Positions 45,086 through 54,886 are shown, counted from the first letter of the stretch. The stretch is DNA of 64,000 nucleotides from JBCCTX01 sp964468435 (GCA_964468435.1 CAYXVE010000021.1:1-64000); one strand, 5' to 3'. Numbers and translations: made by a program. The notes: generated by a model not told the origin, from the letters alone.

Positions 45086-47059
45086 TTAGCTTACTGCTTT
45101 ATAAAACCGCTCGATACATTCTTGATCGCCGCTGATGAATAACAGATCGTTTTGCATAAGCTTTTCATCTGCCATAACATTTGAGATCATCAGTTCATTC
45201 CTCGATATAGCTAGGATGTTGACCCCAAATTCGTTTCGTATATTCGCTTCCCCAACTTTTTTCCCTACAACCCTGCCGCAATCAGCCATTAGCTTGACAC
45301 AGGTGATGTTGAAATTGGGGATGCGGGTGGATGCCACAGGACGAGGCATTTTGCTTTTAGGGCGAAATACCTGATAATTGTCCGACTTGATTTGCTCGAT
45401 GAGCTTTTCGAGCTCGTTTACAGGCACGAGATAGTTGTTCAATACCTGAGAAAAGATTTCGATCGAAGTTTCGAATTCTTCTGGGATAACTACATCAGCT
45501 CCCAGCGCTACTAGGGTTTCCGTCTCTTTTACAAACCGGGTTCTGACAATCAGGTATACAATCTGTGTTACATGACGGATATTGGCGACGATCTGCCTAG
45601 TAGCCTGAGGGTCAGAGATAGCAATTACCATTACCCGTGCTTTTTTCAAATGTACGGATTCTAGAATATGTTCATGTACAGCATCTCCAAATACGATAGG
45701 TTCTCCCTTCTCCCGCTCTTTCCGGACTGTATCAGCATTTAGTTCCAGTATTACATAGGGAATATTGGCGTATTTTGCGGCATTGGCAACATTGTGGCCA
45801 TTGATACCATAGCCCACAATGATCAAATGATCCTCCAGCTTATCTAGAAAGGCATTCTCAACAGCACTGTATGTTTTACTGAGTCTTTCAGGAAGCTTAG
45901 ACCTGATAAAAAGGGCCGAGATTTTATCAGCATACATGATCACAAAAGGTGTCAATAGCATGGTTATGATCGATACGGAGAGAAAATACTGGTTCATCTC
46001 CTGGGTAAGCAATCCATTCTCGATCCCTACTTTAGAAAGGATGAACGCAAATTCTCCTACCTGGAACAGAGCCATTCCTGTGAGGATGACAGTCCGGGGA
46101 GGATATCGCATAATGGCAGCAGCAGCAGCAGCGATGAATGTCTTCAGCACGAATACTGCGAGTACGATCAGCAGAACTGTGCCAGCATGCTGAACGAAGA
46201 AACTCAGGTTGAGGAGCATTCCTACGGAAATGAAGAAAAAACTGGTAAATAATTCGCGGAAGGGTAGGATTGCACTTGTCGCCTGATGGCTATATTCAGA
46301 TTCTGAAATGATTAATCCAGCCAGGAAAGCACCTAATGCAAGGGATAAGCCTGCCTCTGAGGTAAGAAAAGCTACAGCAAAGCACAAGGCAATAGTCGTC
46401 ATGAGAAACAATTCTTTGCTTTGAGTTTTGGCAATCTGATACATGAGCCTGGGAACGAGGTAGCGAGCACTAACGATGGTTACCAGGATAACTATAGCTG
46501 ACTTGATAACCAGTTCCAGGATTTCGCGGCTAAGGTTGGTGGATTGTCCAGCTAATATAGGCGTAAGCAACATCATAGGTACTACGATGATATCCTGAAA
46601 GATCAGAATTCCCAATGCATTGCGACCGTGAGGTGCAGATATCTCATTGCGATCCTGAAGGATCTTAAGAACAATCGCAGTGCTGGACAGGGAAAACAGA
46701 AATCCCACAAATACTGCTTCATTCCAGCCGTACCCCATCCCACGATATATAAAAGTGGTTGCAGCTACGCTCAGCCCCACCTGTACAGATCCACCGATAA
46801 ATACTGTCCTCCGGATTGAAACCAATTGCTTAATCGATAGTTCCATTCCGATAACAAACAACAGTAAAATGACCCCAATTTCAGCAATGATCTCCACCTC
46901 ATGAACTGCATGTACGAGACTAAATCCATAGGGCCCAATAATAATTCCTGTAATGAGAAATCCCAGGATGGATGGCAATCGCAGACGCTGTAAAAGGAAA
47001 ACGACGATCACCGAAAATCCCAGAATGACTAGTATGTCTTGTAGTAGCGGAAATTGCAT
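45086..47059 (-). CDS. CPA2-family cation/H+ antiporter with RCK domains (KefB/KefC-like)
   Basis: 657 residues. About 12-13 transmembrane helices (about 5-385) with the family motif GVILLLFVIGMELS and the ion-path region SSTAIVLKIL. A TrkA-N (RCK) domain follows (about 410-530, IIVGYGINGHNVA), then a TrkA-C domain (about 570-655, VGEANIRNEFGVNILAIS). It moves K+ or Na+ against H+, controlled by a nucleotide. No KefF/KefG partner is present. Confidence 0.93.
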   Translation of the reverse strand: MQFPLLQDILVILGFSVIVVFLLQRLRLPSILGFLITGIIIGPYGFSLVHAVHEVEIIAEIGVILLLFVIGMELSIKQLVSIRRTVFIGGSVQVGLSVAATTFIYRGMGYGWNEAVFVGFLFSLSSTAIVLKILQDRNEISAPHGRNALGILIFQDIIVVPMMLLTPILAGQSTNLSREILELVIKSAIVILVTIVSARYLVPRLMYQIAKTQSKELFLMTTIALCFAVAFLTSEAGLSLALGAFLAGLIISESEYSHQATSAILPFRELFTSFFFISVGMLLNLSFFVQHAGTVLLIVLAVFVLKTFIAAAAAAIMRYPPRTVILTGMALFQVGEFAFILSKVGIENGLLTQEMNQYFLSVSIITMLLTPFVIMYADKISALFIRSKLPERLSKTYSAVENAFLDKLEDHLIIVGYGINGHNVANAAKYANIPYVILELNADTVRKEREKGEPIVFGDAVHEHILESVHLKKARVMVIAISDPQATRQIVANIRHVTQIVYLIVRTRFVKETETLVALGADVVIPEEFETSIEIFSQVLNNYLVPVNELEKLIEQIKSDNYQVFRPKSKMPRPVASTRIPNFNITCVKLMADCGRVVGKKVGEANIRNEFGVNILAISRNELMISNVMADEKLMQNDLLFISGDQECIERFYKAVS

Positions 47060-47184
47060 TTTCTAAGTAATGAGATTAATTGATAATAGGCCTAATGTAT
47101 TTGGATTCAAAAGGTTTACAGGAAGTAGTTTGAATTTTTGCATAGATCCATTAAACTAATTTTTACACAATTTATCTAATATCT

Positions 47185-47755
47185 ATGAAACGATGTATAC
47201 TTGTCCTGGTTTGTTTTGTGCTATTAAATTTCCTATCTACCCAGTCTTTGTATGTTCCCCCGGTAAACGGAAATGAATGGGAAACCGTAGCCCCAGATTC
47301 TCTCAATTGGTGTGAGGAAAGCATTGACTCGCTGTATGAGTTTTGGAATTACAAGGTACAAAGTCTTTTATCCTACTTAAAAACGGAAAGATCGTACTGG
47401 AAAGATACTTTGGCACTTTTTCTCAGGATAGTAGTTGGGTATGGTTTTCTGCTGGTAAAAGCTTCCGCGCTGTACTTATCGGCATTGCTCAGAAAGAAGG
47501 CTTTCTCAATATCAATGACCATACGTCTGAGTATCTGGGAAGGGGATGGACCAGCCTTACACAGCCTCAGGAAGATTCTATCACCATCTGGCATCAGCTC
47601 ACCATGACCACAGGACTGAATGAGCTATTTTTTACCTGTACCAACCCCGGGTGTCTCCGCTATGCGGCAGACGCAGGGACGAGATGGGCATATCACAACA
47701 GTCCCTATAACCTGCTCAAAGATGTCCTGGAAACCGCTACAGGTGAAAATATTTC
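47185..47755 (+). pseudogene. Serine hydrolase (beta-lactamase/class C-like), frameshifted and truncated
   Basis: A signal peptide (MKRCILVLVCFVLLNFLST) and LNWCEESIDSLYEF open the first frame. One base appears to be missing in a T run near 47341-47344, after which the other frame continues with LELQGTKSFILLKNGKIVLERYFG. The nucleophile motif S-x-x-K is seen in WFSAGKSF, and YHNSPYNLL fits the second motif. The reading ends after TGENIS, where the C-terminal half of the family is gone. A deletion joins it to the next remnant. Confidence 0.75.
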
Positions 47756-48004
47756 GTGCTTTTAGTGGGCGAAATAGACCATGAAAATGAAACCGAGGGG
47801 GTATTTCCTTGTTCGAAATCTACCGATCGGCAGGGGCTTCACAAACTGGCGCAAGGCCAGTATTTTTTTGAACAGGTGAGGCATACCGCTGAGAAATTGG
47901 ATATAGTGTACCACTGGCAGATGGAAGTGGTACCTGATGTGGGGCACGATTATGAGTTGATGGGAAATGCTGCGGCTAAATATTTATATGGAGATACTCA
48001 ATAA
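47756..48004 (+). pseudogene. C-terminal remnant of an alpha/beta hydrolase fused to the preceding pseudogene
   Basis: The frame (VLLVGEIDHENETEGVF...) ends with VVPDVGHDYELMGNAAAKYLYG. This is a typical alpha/beta-hydrolase C-terminus: the Asp region in GEIDHE and the catalytic His in VGHDY. The N-terminal part with the nucleophile is absent. An AT-rich stretch at 47746-47754 (GAAAATATT) marks the likely junction. Confidence 0.65.
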
Positions 48005-48040
48005 TCTGGCTTATGTATCACATTCCACTCCCTTAAATCC

Positions 48041-48628
48041 CTAACCATGCACATGCTCGGTCTTGCCGTAGCGCTCGATGACTTCGGCTTCATAGGTGAG
48101 GAAATCTTTCCAGCGTACATCTATGTCCACATTGGGACATAGCTTTTTGGCAAGCTTGATAAACATGGTGTAGTGGCGGGCTTCGGAGACCATTAGTTTG
48201 TAATAGAACTCAGAGAGTTCTCTCTCGCCGATATTTTCGGACAGTACTTTGAAGCGCTCGCAAGAGCGTGCTTCGATCATGGCAGCGAAGAGCAGCTTAT
48301 CGGCTAGGGTTTCTTCGCGTCCTTTGCCTTTGACCTTGGTGAATTTCACTAATTCATTGACGTAAGAGTCCTTGCGTTCTCGCCCTAGCACATAGCCTCG
48401 CTTCTGGATCTCACGAAATACCATGCGGAAATGTCCCATTTCCTCCTGGGCCAGATCTGACATTTTCTCCACTAGTTCTGGAAACTCGGGATACTGCACA
48501 ATGAGGGAAATAGCTGTAGAAGCAGCTTTCTGTTCACAGTACGCGTGATCCGTCAAGATCTCTTCAATGTTGCGTTCCACGATATGTTTGACCCATAGTG
48601 GATCGGTTTTCATTTGCAGTCCGAGCAT
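48041..48628 (-). CDS. miaE: tRNA-(ms2io6A)-hydroxylase MiaE
   Basis: 195 residues, from the ATG at 48628 (MLGLQMKTDPLW). It hydroxylates the isopentenyl group of ms2i6A37 in tRNA using a di-iron centre. Ligand motifs: DHAYCEQKAAS, LAQEEMGHFRMV, IEARSCERF and SEARHYTMF, matching the ferritin-like four-helix diiron fold. A longer frame to 48682 adds residues without family support. The start is 54 bases in from there. Confidence 0.92.
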   Translation of the reverse strand: MLGLQMKTDPLWVKHIVERNIEEILTDHAYCEQKAASTAISLIVQYPEFPELVEKMSDLAQEEMGHFRMVFREIQKRGYVLGRERKDSYVNELVKFTKVKGKGREETLADKLLFAAMIEARSCERFKVLSENIGERELSEFYYKLMVSEARHYTMFIKLAKKLCPNVDIDVRWKDFLTYEAEVIERYGKTEHVHG

Positions 48629-48773
48629 AACTTCTTGATTTAAGCATTGAATTTGCAAAATACGAAGGCTTACGCAAAACAAAAAGAGGAAGACTCAAGA
48701 AGAGTTTCCTCTGTTTTCGATGTATCTTTTTACCAGTACTTATTGCGGTCGATCAAAAAGTAGCCACTAAGCA

Positions 48774-49346
48774 TCATTTTTTTCCGAATCTACCAAGGAA
48801 TCCTAAGGCATCGTCCAGCATACTGCCATCGCCATCCTGGTCAAGCAGGTTGTTCAACATGCCTATAGCGCCACCGGCATCGGCCTGTCTTGCCTCTTGT
48901 CCCAATAGTCCTGCAATGGCACTCATATTCAGTCCTTGCTGATTTTTCTGTTTGCTCAAAAAACCCATTACAATAGGCGCAAGATTTTCAAGTAGCTGGC
49001 TGGACTTACCGGAATCGAGGTTGGTCATTTGGCTTACGCCTTCTTCTACCTTCTGGCGCTTACCGCCCAGGAGACTATTGAGAATATTGGGACCAGAGCC
49101 GTTGTTTGTACTACTCAGGAATCCTACCAGATCATCCATAATACCATCTCCCTCCTGGTCAATCATGCTCATAAGTCCGGAAGCGCCATCACGGGTGCCT
49201 GTCTGCTTGGCCAGTACGCCCATCAGCATAGGGAGTGCCTGTGAGATTGCACTTTGAGTGGTTTGCTCATCTGTGCCTAGTTGTTGGCTTAATCCTGATA
49301 AAGCTTCACCGCTTATCTGATCTTTGAGTTGATCTATTAGTGACAT
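48774..49346 (-). CDS. DUF937 domain protein
   Basis: 190 residues with the DUF937 fold, rich in Gly, Gln and Leu: SLIDQLKDQISGEALSGLSQQLG at the start, then QALPMLMGVLAKQT and DLVGFLSS. EF-hand-like DQDGDGSMLDD and DQEGDGIMDD sequences recur at intervals and could bind metal ions. Function unknown; relatives include YidB. Confidence 0.85.
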   Translation of the reverse strand: MSLIDQLKDQISGEALSGLSQQLGTDEQTTQSAISQALPMLMGVLAKQTGTRDGASGLMSMIDQEGDGIMDDLVGFLSSTNNGSGPNILNSLLGGKRQKVEEGVSQMTNLDSGKSSQLLENLAPIVMGFLSKQKNQQGLNMSAIAGLLGQEARQADAGGAIGMLNNLLDQDGDGSMLDDALGFLGRFGKK

Positions 49347-49479
49347 AGTTGTGTAAATTAATGATTTATAGTCAAATGAAATGTATAAACAGGTTTGTGT
49401 ATAGTTAAGATGTTTTTATTTGCCCAAAAGTCACTTGGAAATTACAAAAATCTCCTATCTTTCAGACTGTAAACGAAAA

Positions 49480-50565
49480 ATGTTTATGCTTGACTATCCT
49501 ATTGTTATTGGTCCGGAGGCGCTGAATGTTTTATCTCACAATCTCTACCAATCCGCATATTCAAATATTCTGGTATTGGTAGATACCAACTCCTTCCGGC
49601 ATTGTTATCCGCTATTGAAATCACATCTACCCCCACATGTACTCCACGAAATCCCCCCTGGTGAATCTCACAAGCATATCCATTCATGTTTGGGAATCTG
49701 GGAAAAACTTACACTGTATCATTTTGATCGTAGGAGTCTGCTCATCAATCTTGGAGGAGGCGTCATCGGCGATATGGGAGGTTTCGTTGCCGGGACCTAC
49801 AAGCGTGGGATCGACTTTGTACAGTTGCCTACGACACTACTATCACAGGTAGATGCCAGCGTAGGAGGTAAACTCGGTATTGACTTCCAATCTTATAAAA
49901 ACCATATCGGCCTCTTTGCCAATCCACAGGGAGTATATATCGATCCTGTTTTCCTGAAGACCCTTCCTGAAAATGAATTGATCTCTGGCTTTGCGGAGGT
50001 GATCAAACATCACCTGATCTCGGATGCAGAGGCCTGGAAGGAGCTAACGAAGACCACAAAAATCCATGATCACAATTTTGCTGCGTTAATCCAGCATTCA
50101 GTAGACGTAAAATCACGCATTGTGGAGCAGGACCCCAAAGAGAAAGGAGCACGTAAAGCGCTAAACTTTGGTCATACGCTAGGACATGCTATTGAAAGCC
50201 TATACCTGGAACGAGGAGATCTGTCTATCTTACTCCATGGTAAAGCGATTGCCATTGGTATGGTGGGTGAGAGCTATATTTCCTGGAAGAAGAATATGCT
50301 AAACAAGGATGACCTGAATGAAATATCAGCCTATATTTTTCAGTACTTTTCTGGTGTAGACATTTCAGAAAGAGACTATGATGAAATATACCTCCGGATG
50401 AAGCAAGATAAAAAAAATCAGACGGGAAAGATTCTGTGTACCTTGTTGAAGGGCATCGGAGCTTTTGAGATTGATGTAGAGATCACCCAAGAGGAAGTGT
50501 TGGAGGCTCTGGAGTATTACGGCAGATTGAGACATACCCAGGCTACAGGTCATCAGGAAATGTAG
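49480..50565 (+). CDS. aroB: 3-dehydroquinate synthase
   Basis: Converts DAHP to 3-dehydroquinate in the shikimate pathway, using NAD and a metal. About 361 residues from ATG 49480. Motifs: LGGGVIGDMGGFVAGTYKRGI (NAD) and PTTLLSQVDASVGGKLGID, then the metal ligands EVIKH, GHTLGHAIES and the later His region LHGKAIAIGM. All are present, so the gene looks intact. A TTG-initiated extension to 49420 is not needed. It is not in an aro operon here. Confidence 0.96.
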   Translation: MFMLDYPIVIGPEALNVLSHNLYQSAYSNILVLVDTNSFRHCYPLLKSHLPPHVLHEIPPGESHKHIHSCLGIWEKLTLYHFDRRSLLINLGGGVIGDMGGFVAGTYKRGIDFVQLPTTLLSQVDASVGGKLGIDFQSYKNHIGLFANPQGVYIDPVFLKTLPENELISGFAEVIKHHLISDAEAWKELTKTTKIHDHNFAALIQHSVDVKSRIVEQDPKEKGARKALNFGHTLGHAIESLYLERGDLSILLHGKAIAIGMVGESYISWKKNMLNKDDLNEISAYIFQYFSGVDISERDYDEIYLRMKQDKKNQTGKILCTLLKGIGAFEIDVEITQEEVLEALEYYGRLRHTQATGHQEM

Positions 50566-50627
50566 GAATTAGCTGCAGTTATTGCTGTACTTGAGGCGTT
50601 ATAATCCATCCCTAAGTTCAAGCCCTA

Positions 50628-51932
50628 TCAAAATATCGCAAAGAGTCCCAATCCCAGCAAATCCCCTCTTCGGATAGCTCCTGCATTGGACTGGCTGAAA
50701 TACTGATTGACGCGCGCATTATCTCCGGCATCACCTGCTTCCCCTGCCAGCCAAGTGTAGTGGAGTGCCAGTTTGAGATGTTTTTTGTTGATATACCAGT
50801 TTACACCAAGGTCATAGGTGGTTTCTGATCCCGAGAAGCTGTTGATTGCATCAGCATCCTTCTGAAAGATAAGATTATCGGCTCCCTGAAAGCGCATGAT
50901 CATGAATGTAGGTTCCAGAAACAGTTTTTCTCTAACCCTTGCATTCCATCCAATTCTTATATGTCCTGTCTGGGAATTGTAGTCAAACGAACGAACACCT
51001 CTATCCAAGGGCCTTTCTCCCGATCTGAACATAAAGTTGAAATCCCCATCCAGATTTAAGTCGTCCCAATTAAACAAAAAATCCACTCCGAGTGCGGTAC
51101 TTTTGATAAATAGATCAGTTTCTCCCTGATAACTTCCAGCCAGACCTAGCGAAAGCCCTCTTCTTTCGCTGTAATAATTAACATCATATCCTATCTTATA
51201 GATATTCTGTTCGGGATCACCCAACTGTAGTACTGCCCTCCCCACAAGCAGGGGAGCATAGTTTTTACCTACGGTATTACCAAAGCTATTTTTTTGCGGA
51301 TCACCACTGAGCAGAGGATTGAATATCCCCACATTGTACTGAAGGCCCACTTTATTTTCTCCCAGAATCAACCCCCCCAGATTTAAGCCCACGGCCCTAC
51401 CGGGTCCGGTACCTACTAGATGTCTGCGGATGTAGTTTTGCGACATGGATTTCTCAAAGGAGTTGGTGGACCATCCTGATGTGATGCTTTCGCGGCTAAA
51501 TTGAGGTCGGAAAAATCCTCCAGTAAGATGGAAATATTCGGTCTTAGGAGATATCTTCCACTGTACAAAAGCATCCCAGATACTAAAATCAGGACCAGCA
51601 GGATTCACACCACCAACCGTTCCTGAGAGCACATCCCGGCCTATGAAATCGTAAGCTCCTACAAAGGTAAACTTGAGTCTTTCATATGGTTGTCCCCGGA
51701 ACCCCAGGCGGGCCCGCCGCAATTGGATATTGAACCGATTGTCTACCTTTTCAAAATCTCCCAGTTCTGGATTGTACAACTCCTGCCCATTGCTGTAGGT
51801 ACCCCAAAGTTGTAGCATTACAAAAGGTTGCAGTTTGAAGTCTTTTAGCTTATCAATAAATGGTGATTGCGCATAAGCAGTTGTAGCACCACTAATCATG
51901 ATTATTGACAAGATGCCAATCAATTGCCGCAT
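50628..51932 (-). CDS. Outer membrane porin, OprO/OprP-like
   Basis: 434 residues with a signal peptide ending AYAQ (residue 22). The rest is a 16-strand-type barrel with alternating aromatic residues: LQPFVMLQLWGTY, RRARLGFRGQ, FTFVGAYDF, and ends LLGLGLFAIF with a terminal Phe, as expected for BAM recognition. The nearest family is phosphate-selective porin O/P, but selectivity is not certain. It converges with aroB. Confidence 0.85.
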   Translation of the reverse strand: MRQLIGILSIIMISGATTAYAQSPFIDKLKDFKLQPFVMLQLWGTYSNGQELYNPELGDFEKVDNRFNIQLRRARLGFRGQPYERLKFTFVGAYDFIGRDVLSGTVGGVNPAGPDFSIWDAFVQWKISPKTEYFHLTGGFFRPQFSRESITSGWSTNSFEKSMSQNYIRRHLVGTGPGRAVGLNLGGLILGENKVGLQYNVGIFNPLLSGDPQKNSFGNTVGKNYAPLLVGRAVLQLGDPEQNIYKIGYDVNYYSERRGLSLGLAGSYQGETDLFIKSTALGVDFLFNWDDLNLDGDFNFMFRSGERPLDRGVRSFDYNSQTGHIRIGWNARVREKLFLEPTFMIMRFQGADNLIFQKDADAINSFSGSETTYDLGVNWYINKKHLKLALHYTWLAGEAGDAGDNARVNQYFSQSNAGAIRRGDLLGLGLFAIF

Positions 51933-52029
51933 AAACTGTTACATCTGTTATAAAATCTAGTATATATTGTAAATAAATGTAAACAAAGGATAGAATACAG
52001 TGAAATAAATCACACAAGACAACATTTCT

Positions 52030-53247
52030 TTACAAGTCAATCCTTTCGGTAAAGAACACGTGCTTTTGCTTTTGAGCATCCATCGTGAAAATGAGGAAAT
52101 AAGTGCCACCAGGGGTCGTTGCTATCTGTTTTTGTACCTGCCGAAATGGATGGGGAAAATAGCGTTGGAGCAGGTGTACTTGTGAGTGCTGTCCTGCCTT
52201 CAACCAGCGGTTGATCTTTCGGGGCTGATAGCTAAGCTTATCAAGTATCCGGAAGATTCTTCCTGGAAACGGATTTGTATAATGATGAGGGGAAAAGTAA
52301 AATCCTTCTGGATGATTGAGACTCCCGTCCCATTGTGGAAAATATTGTTCAAATAGTTTACGCGTGAGCCTTCCTTTATAGAAAGCTACATCGGGTTCGT
52401 ATATATAGGCAGCATCGGTTGGGACAGGCTCTGGACTGGGACTGCCTTTCGATATTTCAGTATTAAACTTATAAGAGGACATTATATTTCTCCGGGATAC
52501 CTGAACTTGTATCTCAGGGGGGGCCTTGTATTGGGAATCCAGCTCTACCAGTAGTTCCTTGCATTCATTTTGGACAGAAAGTATATGTATGCGATATATT
52601 AGGTCAAACTGCTGGAAGGCTTCATCTATATCAAACAAGGGAGAGAGTTTGATTACACATTTATGGGTATGGTGAAAAATCTGTGGTAGTAATGCCTTGA
52701 TATTAGGCTGACTGTCTTCCAGACGAAAAACCCGTTTATTACCAGAGGGTCTCCGGTCTGGATCAATGTATATAAGATCGTAGTGTGGTAATCTGTCCTG
52801 CAATAAAAATTTACAGGCATCAGCATACATAATTTCTACATTTCCAGCCTTTAGCTTACACATGTTCTCTGTCGTCACTTTAGCTAAAACTGGATCTGCC
52901 TCGACGGTAGTAACCCTTTCAAAGCTCTGAGAGAAGGAGTATGAATCCACTCCGAGTCCTCCTGTAAGATCCAGACATAGGTTACCCGAAAATGGTTTCA
53001 TTTTTGCAGTAACTTGACTACTGGCTTGTTCGTAAGCTCTAGGTGGTATGATACATCGATACTTGTAAAAGGTCGGAAGCTTTTTGGAGGCTTTTTGCAA
53101 ATATTTTACCTGTGTAGCGAGTAAGGTTGTAGGGATAGTAGGGTGGGTAAATTGCAGGGCAATGTCATCAGAATTCATGTGCAGATGTTGTTCCAGACAG
53201 CTGAGCCATGTAGGACTTAGCAATACATCAAGATCAGCATTGGTCAT
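52030..53247 (-). CDS. THUMP-like domain class I methyltransferase
   Basis: 405 residues. A SAM-binding fold with motif I LDLTGGLGVDSYSFS and the acidic loop VEADPVLAKV. The distinctive motif YIDPDRRPSGNKR is typical of the THUMP-like (class I SAM-dependent) group, which is thought to act on RNA. The C-terminal part carries the THUMP-like domain. The substrate is unknown. Confidence 0.85.
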   Translation of the reverse strand: MTNADLDVLLSPTWLSCLEQHLHMNSDDIALQFTHPTIPTTLLATQVKYLQKASKKLPTFYKYRCIIPPRAYEQASSQVTAKMKPFSGNLCLDLTGGLGVDSYSFSQSFERVTTVEADPVLAKVTTENMCKLKAGNVEIMYADACKFLLQDRLPHYDLIYIDPDRRPSGNKRVFRLEDSQPNIKALLPQIFHHTHKCVIKLSPLFDIDEAFQQFDLIYRIHILSVQNECKELLVELDSQYKAPPEIQVQVSRRNIMSSYKFNTEISKGSPSPEPVPTDAAYIYEPDVAFYKGRLTRKLFEQYFPQWDGSLNHPEGFYFSPHHYTNPFPGRIFRILDKLSYQPRKINRWLKAGQHSQVHLLQRYFPHPFRQVQKQIATTPGGTYFLIFTMDAQKQKHVFFTERIDL

Positions 53248-53304
53248 TTATACAACATTTGAGGATAAACATACACATATCTTTCTAGTTAAATCAACGA
53301 TGAC

Positions 53305-53336
53305 TTTGAAATGCTGTAGAGATCGTTGTAAATTTG
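53305..53336 (+). promoter_or_regulatory. Perfect Bacteroidota-type promoter
   Basis: TTTG (53305-53308), exactly 20 bases, then TAAATTTG (53329-53336), a full match to both boxes. Transcription should begin near 53342, about 65 bases before the small lipoprotein. Confidence 0.6.
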
Positions 53337-53407
53337 AACATATTCAATTTTTGAAATACCAGCACAATATTATCAATCAAAATCAGGTAAATTTTACTAA
53401 AAAGTAG

Positions 53408-53533
53408 ATGACTATGAAGCGTATTAAAACTGTCTTAATTGCTCTATTGCTACTGGGTGCATTGGCTGCATCTACCACTGGGTGTGCGATTTCCAGAGGA
53501 TGCCATGCTACGAGGATCGGCAATCACAGATAA
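53408..53533 (+). CDS. Tiny lipoprotein (41 residues)
   Basis: ATG-started, with a Lys/Arg start, a hydrophobic core (LIALLLLGALAAS) and a good lipobox STTGC. The mature peptide is only about 18 residues (CAISRGCHATRIGNHR) and is basic, with a second Cys. Similar small lipoproteins with a C-x(5)-C pattern are widespread in Bacteroidota, of unknown role. It has its own promoter and converges with osmC with a 4-base gap. An internal ATG at codon 3 is an alternative start. Confidence 0.7.
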   Translation: MTMKRIKTVLIALLLLGALAASTTGCAISRGCHATRIGNHR

Positions 53534-53537
53534 GAAC

Positions 53538-53948
53538 CTATAAATAGGTAAACTTTAAGTTCACCGTGATATCGGGATGTATACTCTTTGCTACAGGGCA
53601 ATTTAGCGCAGTGTCTTCGAGAATTTTTCGTTCGGCTTCATTCAGTTCGTATTCGCTGAAGGTAATATGAACATGGAGTTCAGATACCCTTCTCGGACCT
53701 GATGCCATAATTTTTTCTACAGATCCTTGCACTTTACCCATTGTTATTTCTCTCTTTTCTGAAACGATACCCATCACGGTAAGCATGCAGGAAACCAGAG
53801 AAGTAGCGAGAAGATCGGTGGGTGAAAAAGCTTCACCTTTACCATGGTTATCGGTAGGAGCATCTGTAATAATTTTATTGGAAGAGAGAGCATGAATGGC
53901 CTCTGTTCTGAGTTCTCCCAGATATTCGATCGTAGATGTTGGGGTCAT
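53538..53948 (-). CDS. OsmC family protein
   Basis: 136 residues; a thiol-dependent peroxidase-fold protein. The two redox cysteines are present: Cys54 in LLATSLVSCML and Cys117 in LNCPVAKSI. The likely role is reduction of organic hydroperoxides, though many OsmC-like proteins have other roles. Cytoplasmic. It lies upstream of nothing else on the strand but just after apaG. Confidence 0.9.
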   Translation of the reverse strand: MTPTSTIEYLGELRTEAIHALSSNKIITDAPTDNHGKGEAFSPTDLLATSLVSCMLTVMGIVSEKREITMGKVQGSVEKIMASGPRRVSELHVHITFSEYELNEAERKILEDTALNCPVAKSIHPDITVNLKFTYL

Positions 53949-53979
53949 AGAGTTGAACTAAGTATGTGGTTTGACAGTA

Positions 53980-54387
53980 CTAATTGTTTAAAGAAGGAAC
54001 AGTCATAGCAAATGGAGGTATTTCTACATCAAAATGGCATTGATCGACTTGGCGTATCATGGTGTACGTACCAAACATTTTACCTATGGGTGTCTTAAAA
54101 TGAGCACCACTGATATACCGATGAGTCTCCCCGGGTCGTATATGAGGTTGCTTTCCAACTACTCCTTCGCCTTCTACGACTCGTTCGCTACCGACCCCGT
54201 CGATGATATGCCACTTACGGGTAATCAATTGTACATCATAGGGCGATTCATTAATAATTTCTACCTGATAAGCAAATACGTAGTAACTGTCTCTAGGATA
54301 AGACTCCTCACTGATGTAAGCCGTCCGGACATTGATCCTGATACCTTCGGTTGTCCTACTCGAAGGCTCTGAAAAAGTATAATGCAT
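53980..54387 (-). CDS. apaG: ApaG domain protein
   Basis: 135 residues, close to the ApaG length of about 125. It shows GIRINVRTAYISEES, VFAYQVEIINES, LITRKWHIIDG and the conserved VVGKQPHIRPGETHRYISG, MFGTYTMI. The fold is an immunoglobulin-like sandwich; the role is uncertain (linked to Co2+/Mg2+ resistance). The ATG at 54387 is preferred to a TTG at 54396. It starts 10 bases after the short PspA-like gene, so they probably share a transcript. Confidence 0.93.
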   Translation of the reverse strand: MHYTFSEPSSRTTEGIRINVRTAYISEESYPRDSYYVFAYQVEIINESPYDVQLITRKWHIIDGVGSERVVEGEGVVGKQPHIRPGETHRYISGAHFKTPIGKMFGTYTMIRQVDQCHFDVEIPPFAMTVPSLNN

Positions 54388-54397
54388 AATTGCCAAG

Positions 54398-54886
54398 TTA
54401 AAAATCTCCTAACGTCTTTTTTTGAGGGGGCAATTGATTTTCATCACTAGCAGGGTGATTTTTATTCTTTTGTTCGACAGACTTTTTTAAAGATGATTTT
54501 TGTCGCGAAGCATGATCTGCTGTTGAAGGCTTATTTTGTTCTTCAATTAAACCCATTTCACGTTTTAATTGTTTGACCATTTCTTCGGCAGACAACCTTG
54601 CACGCTCAGCTTCTAAAGCCAGGTCTTCTATTTTATCCTGTTCCAATGAAGGAGCAACTTGATCGATAAACATTTCCATCTTTGCTTCTGTCAGCACTGC
54701 TTCTTCATTGAGTTTGCGGATCCATTCATCAGTATCGTCATCCATGGCGTTGTTGATTTCAGATAAAGCCTCATTAATGCGCTGCATTTTGCGCAATTTC
54801 TTAGCTTTTTCGAGAAATTCTTTCCTCGTACTCAGCTCTTGCTTGTACTGCTCTTTGAGCTGCCTGCGTTTTTCTTCTCCAGTCAT
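54398..54886 (-). CDS. Short PspA-like coiled-coil protein
   Basis: 162 residues without a signal or membrane segment, highly charged and helical. Two segments match the PspA protein encoded 68 bases upstream: DEWIRKLNEEAVLTEAKMEMFID resembles DEMLNRINEETAKNEARMEM there, and SAEEMVKQLKREMGL resembles ARELVEQFKMEMG. It therefore looks like a shortened and diverged copy of the C-terminal half of PspA, lacking the amphipathic N-terminal helix. It ends with an unstructured tail rich in Lys, Ser and Pro. Function unknown; a partner of PspA is the best guess. Confidence 0.7.
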   Translation of the reverse strand: MTGEEKRRQLKEQYKQELSTRKEFLEKAKKLRKMQRINEALSEINNAMDDDTDEWIRKLNEEAVLTEAKMEMFIDQVAPSLEQDKIEDLALEAERARLSAEEMVKQLKREMGLIEEQNKPSTADHASRQKSSLKKSVEQKNKNHPASDENQLPPQKKTLGDF

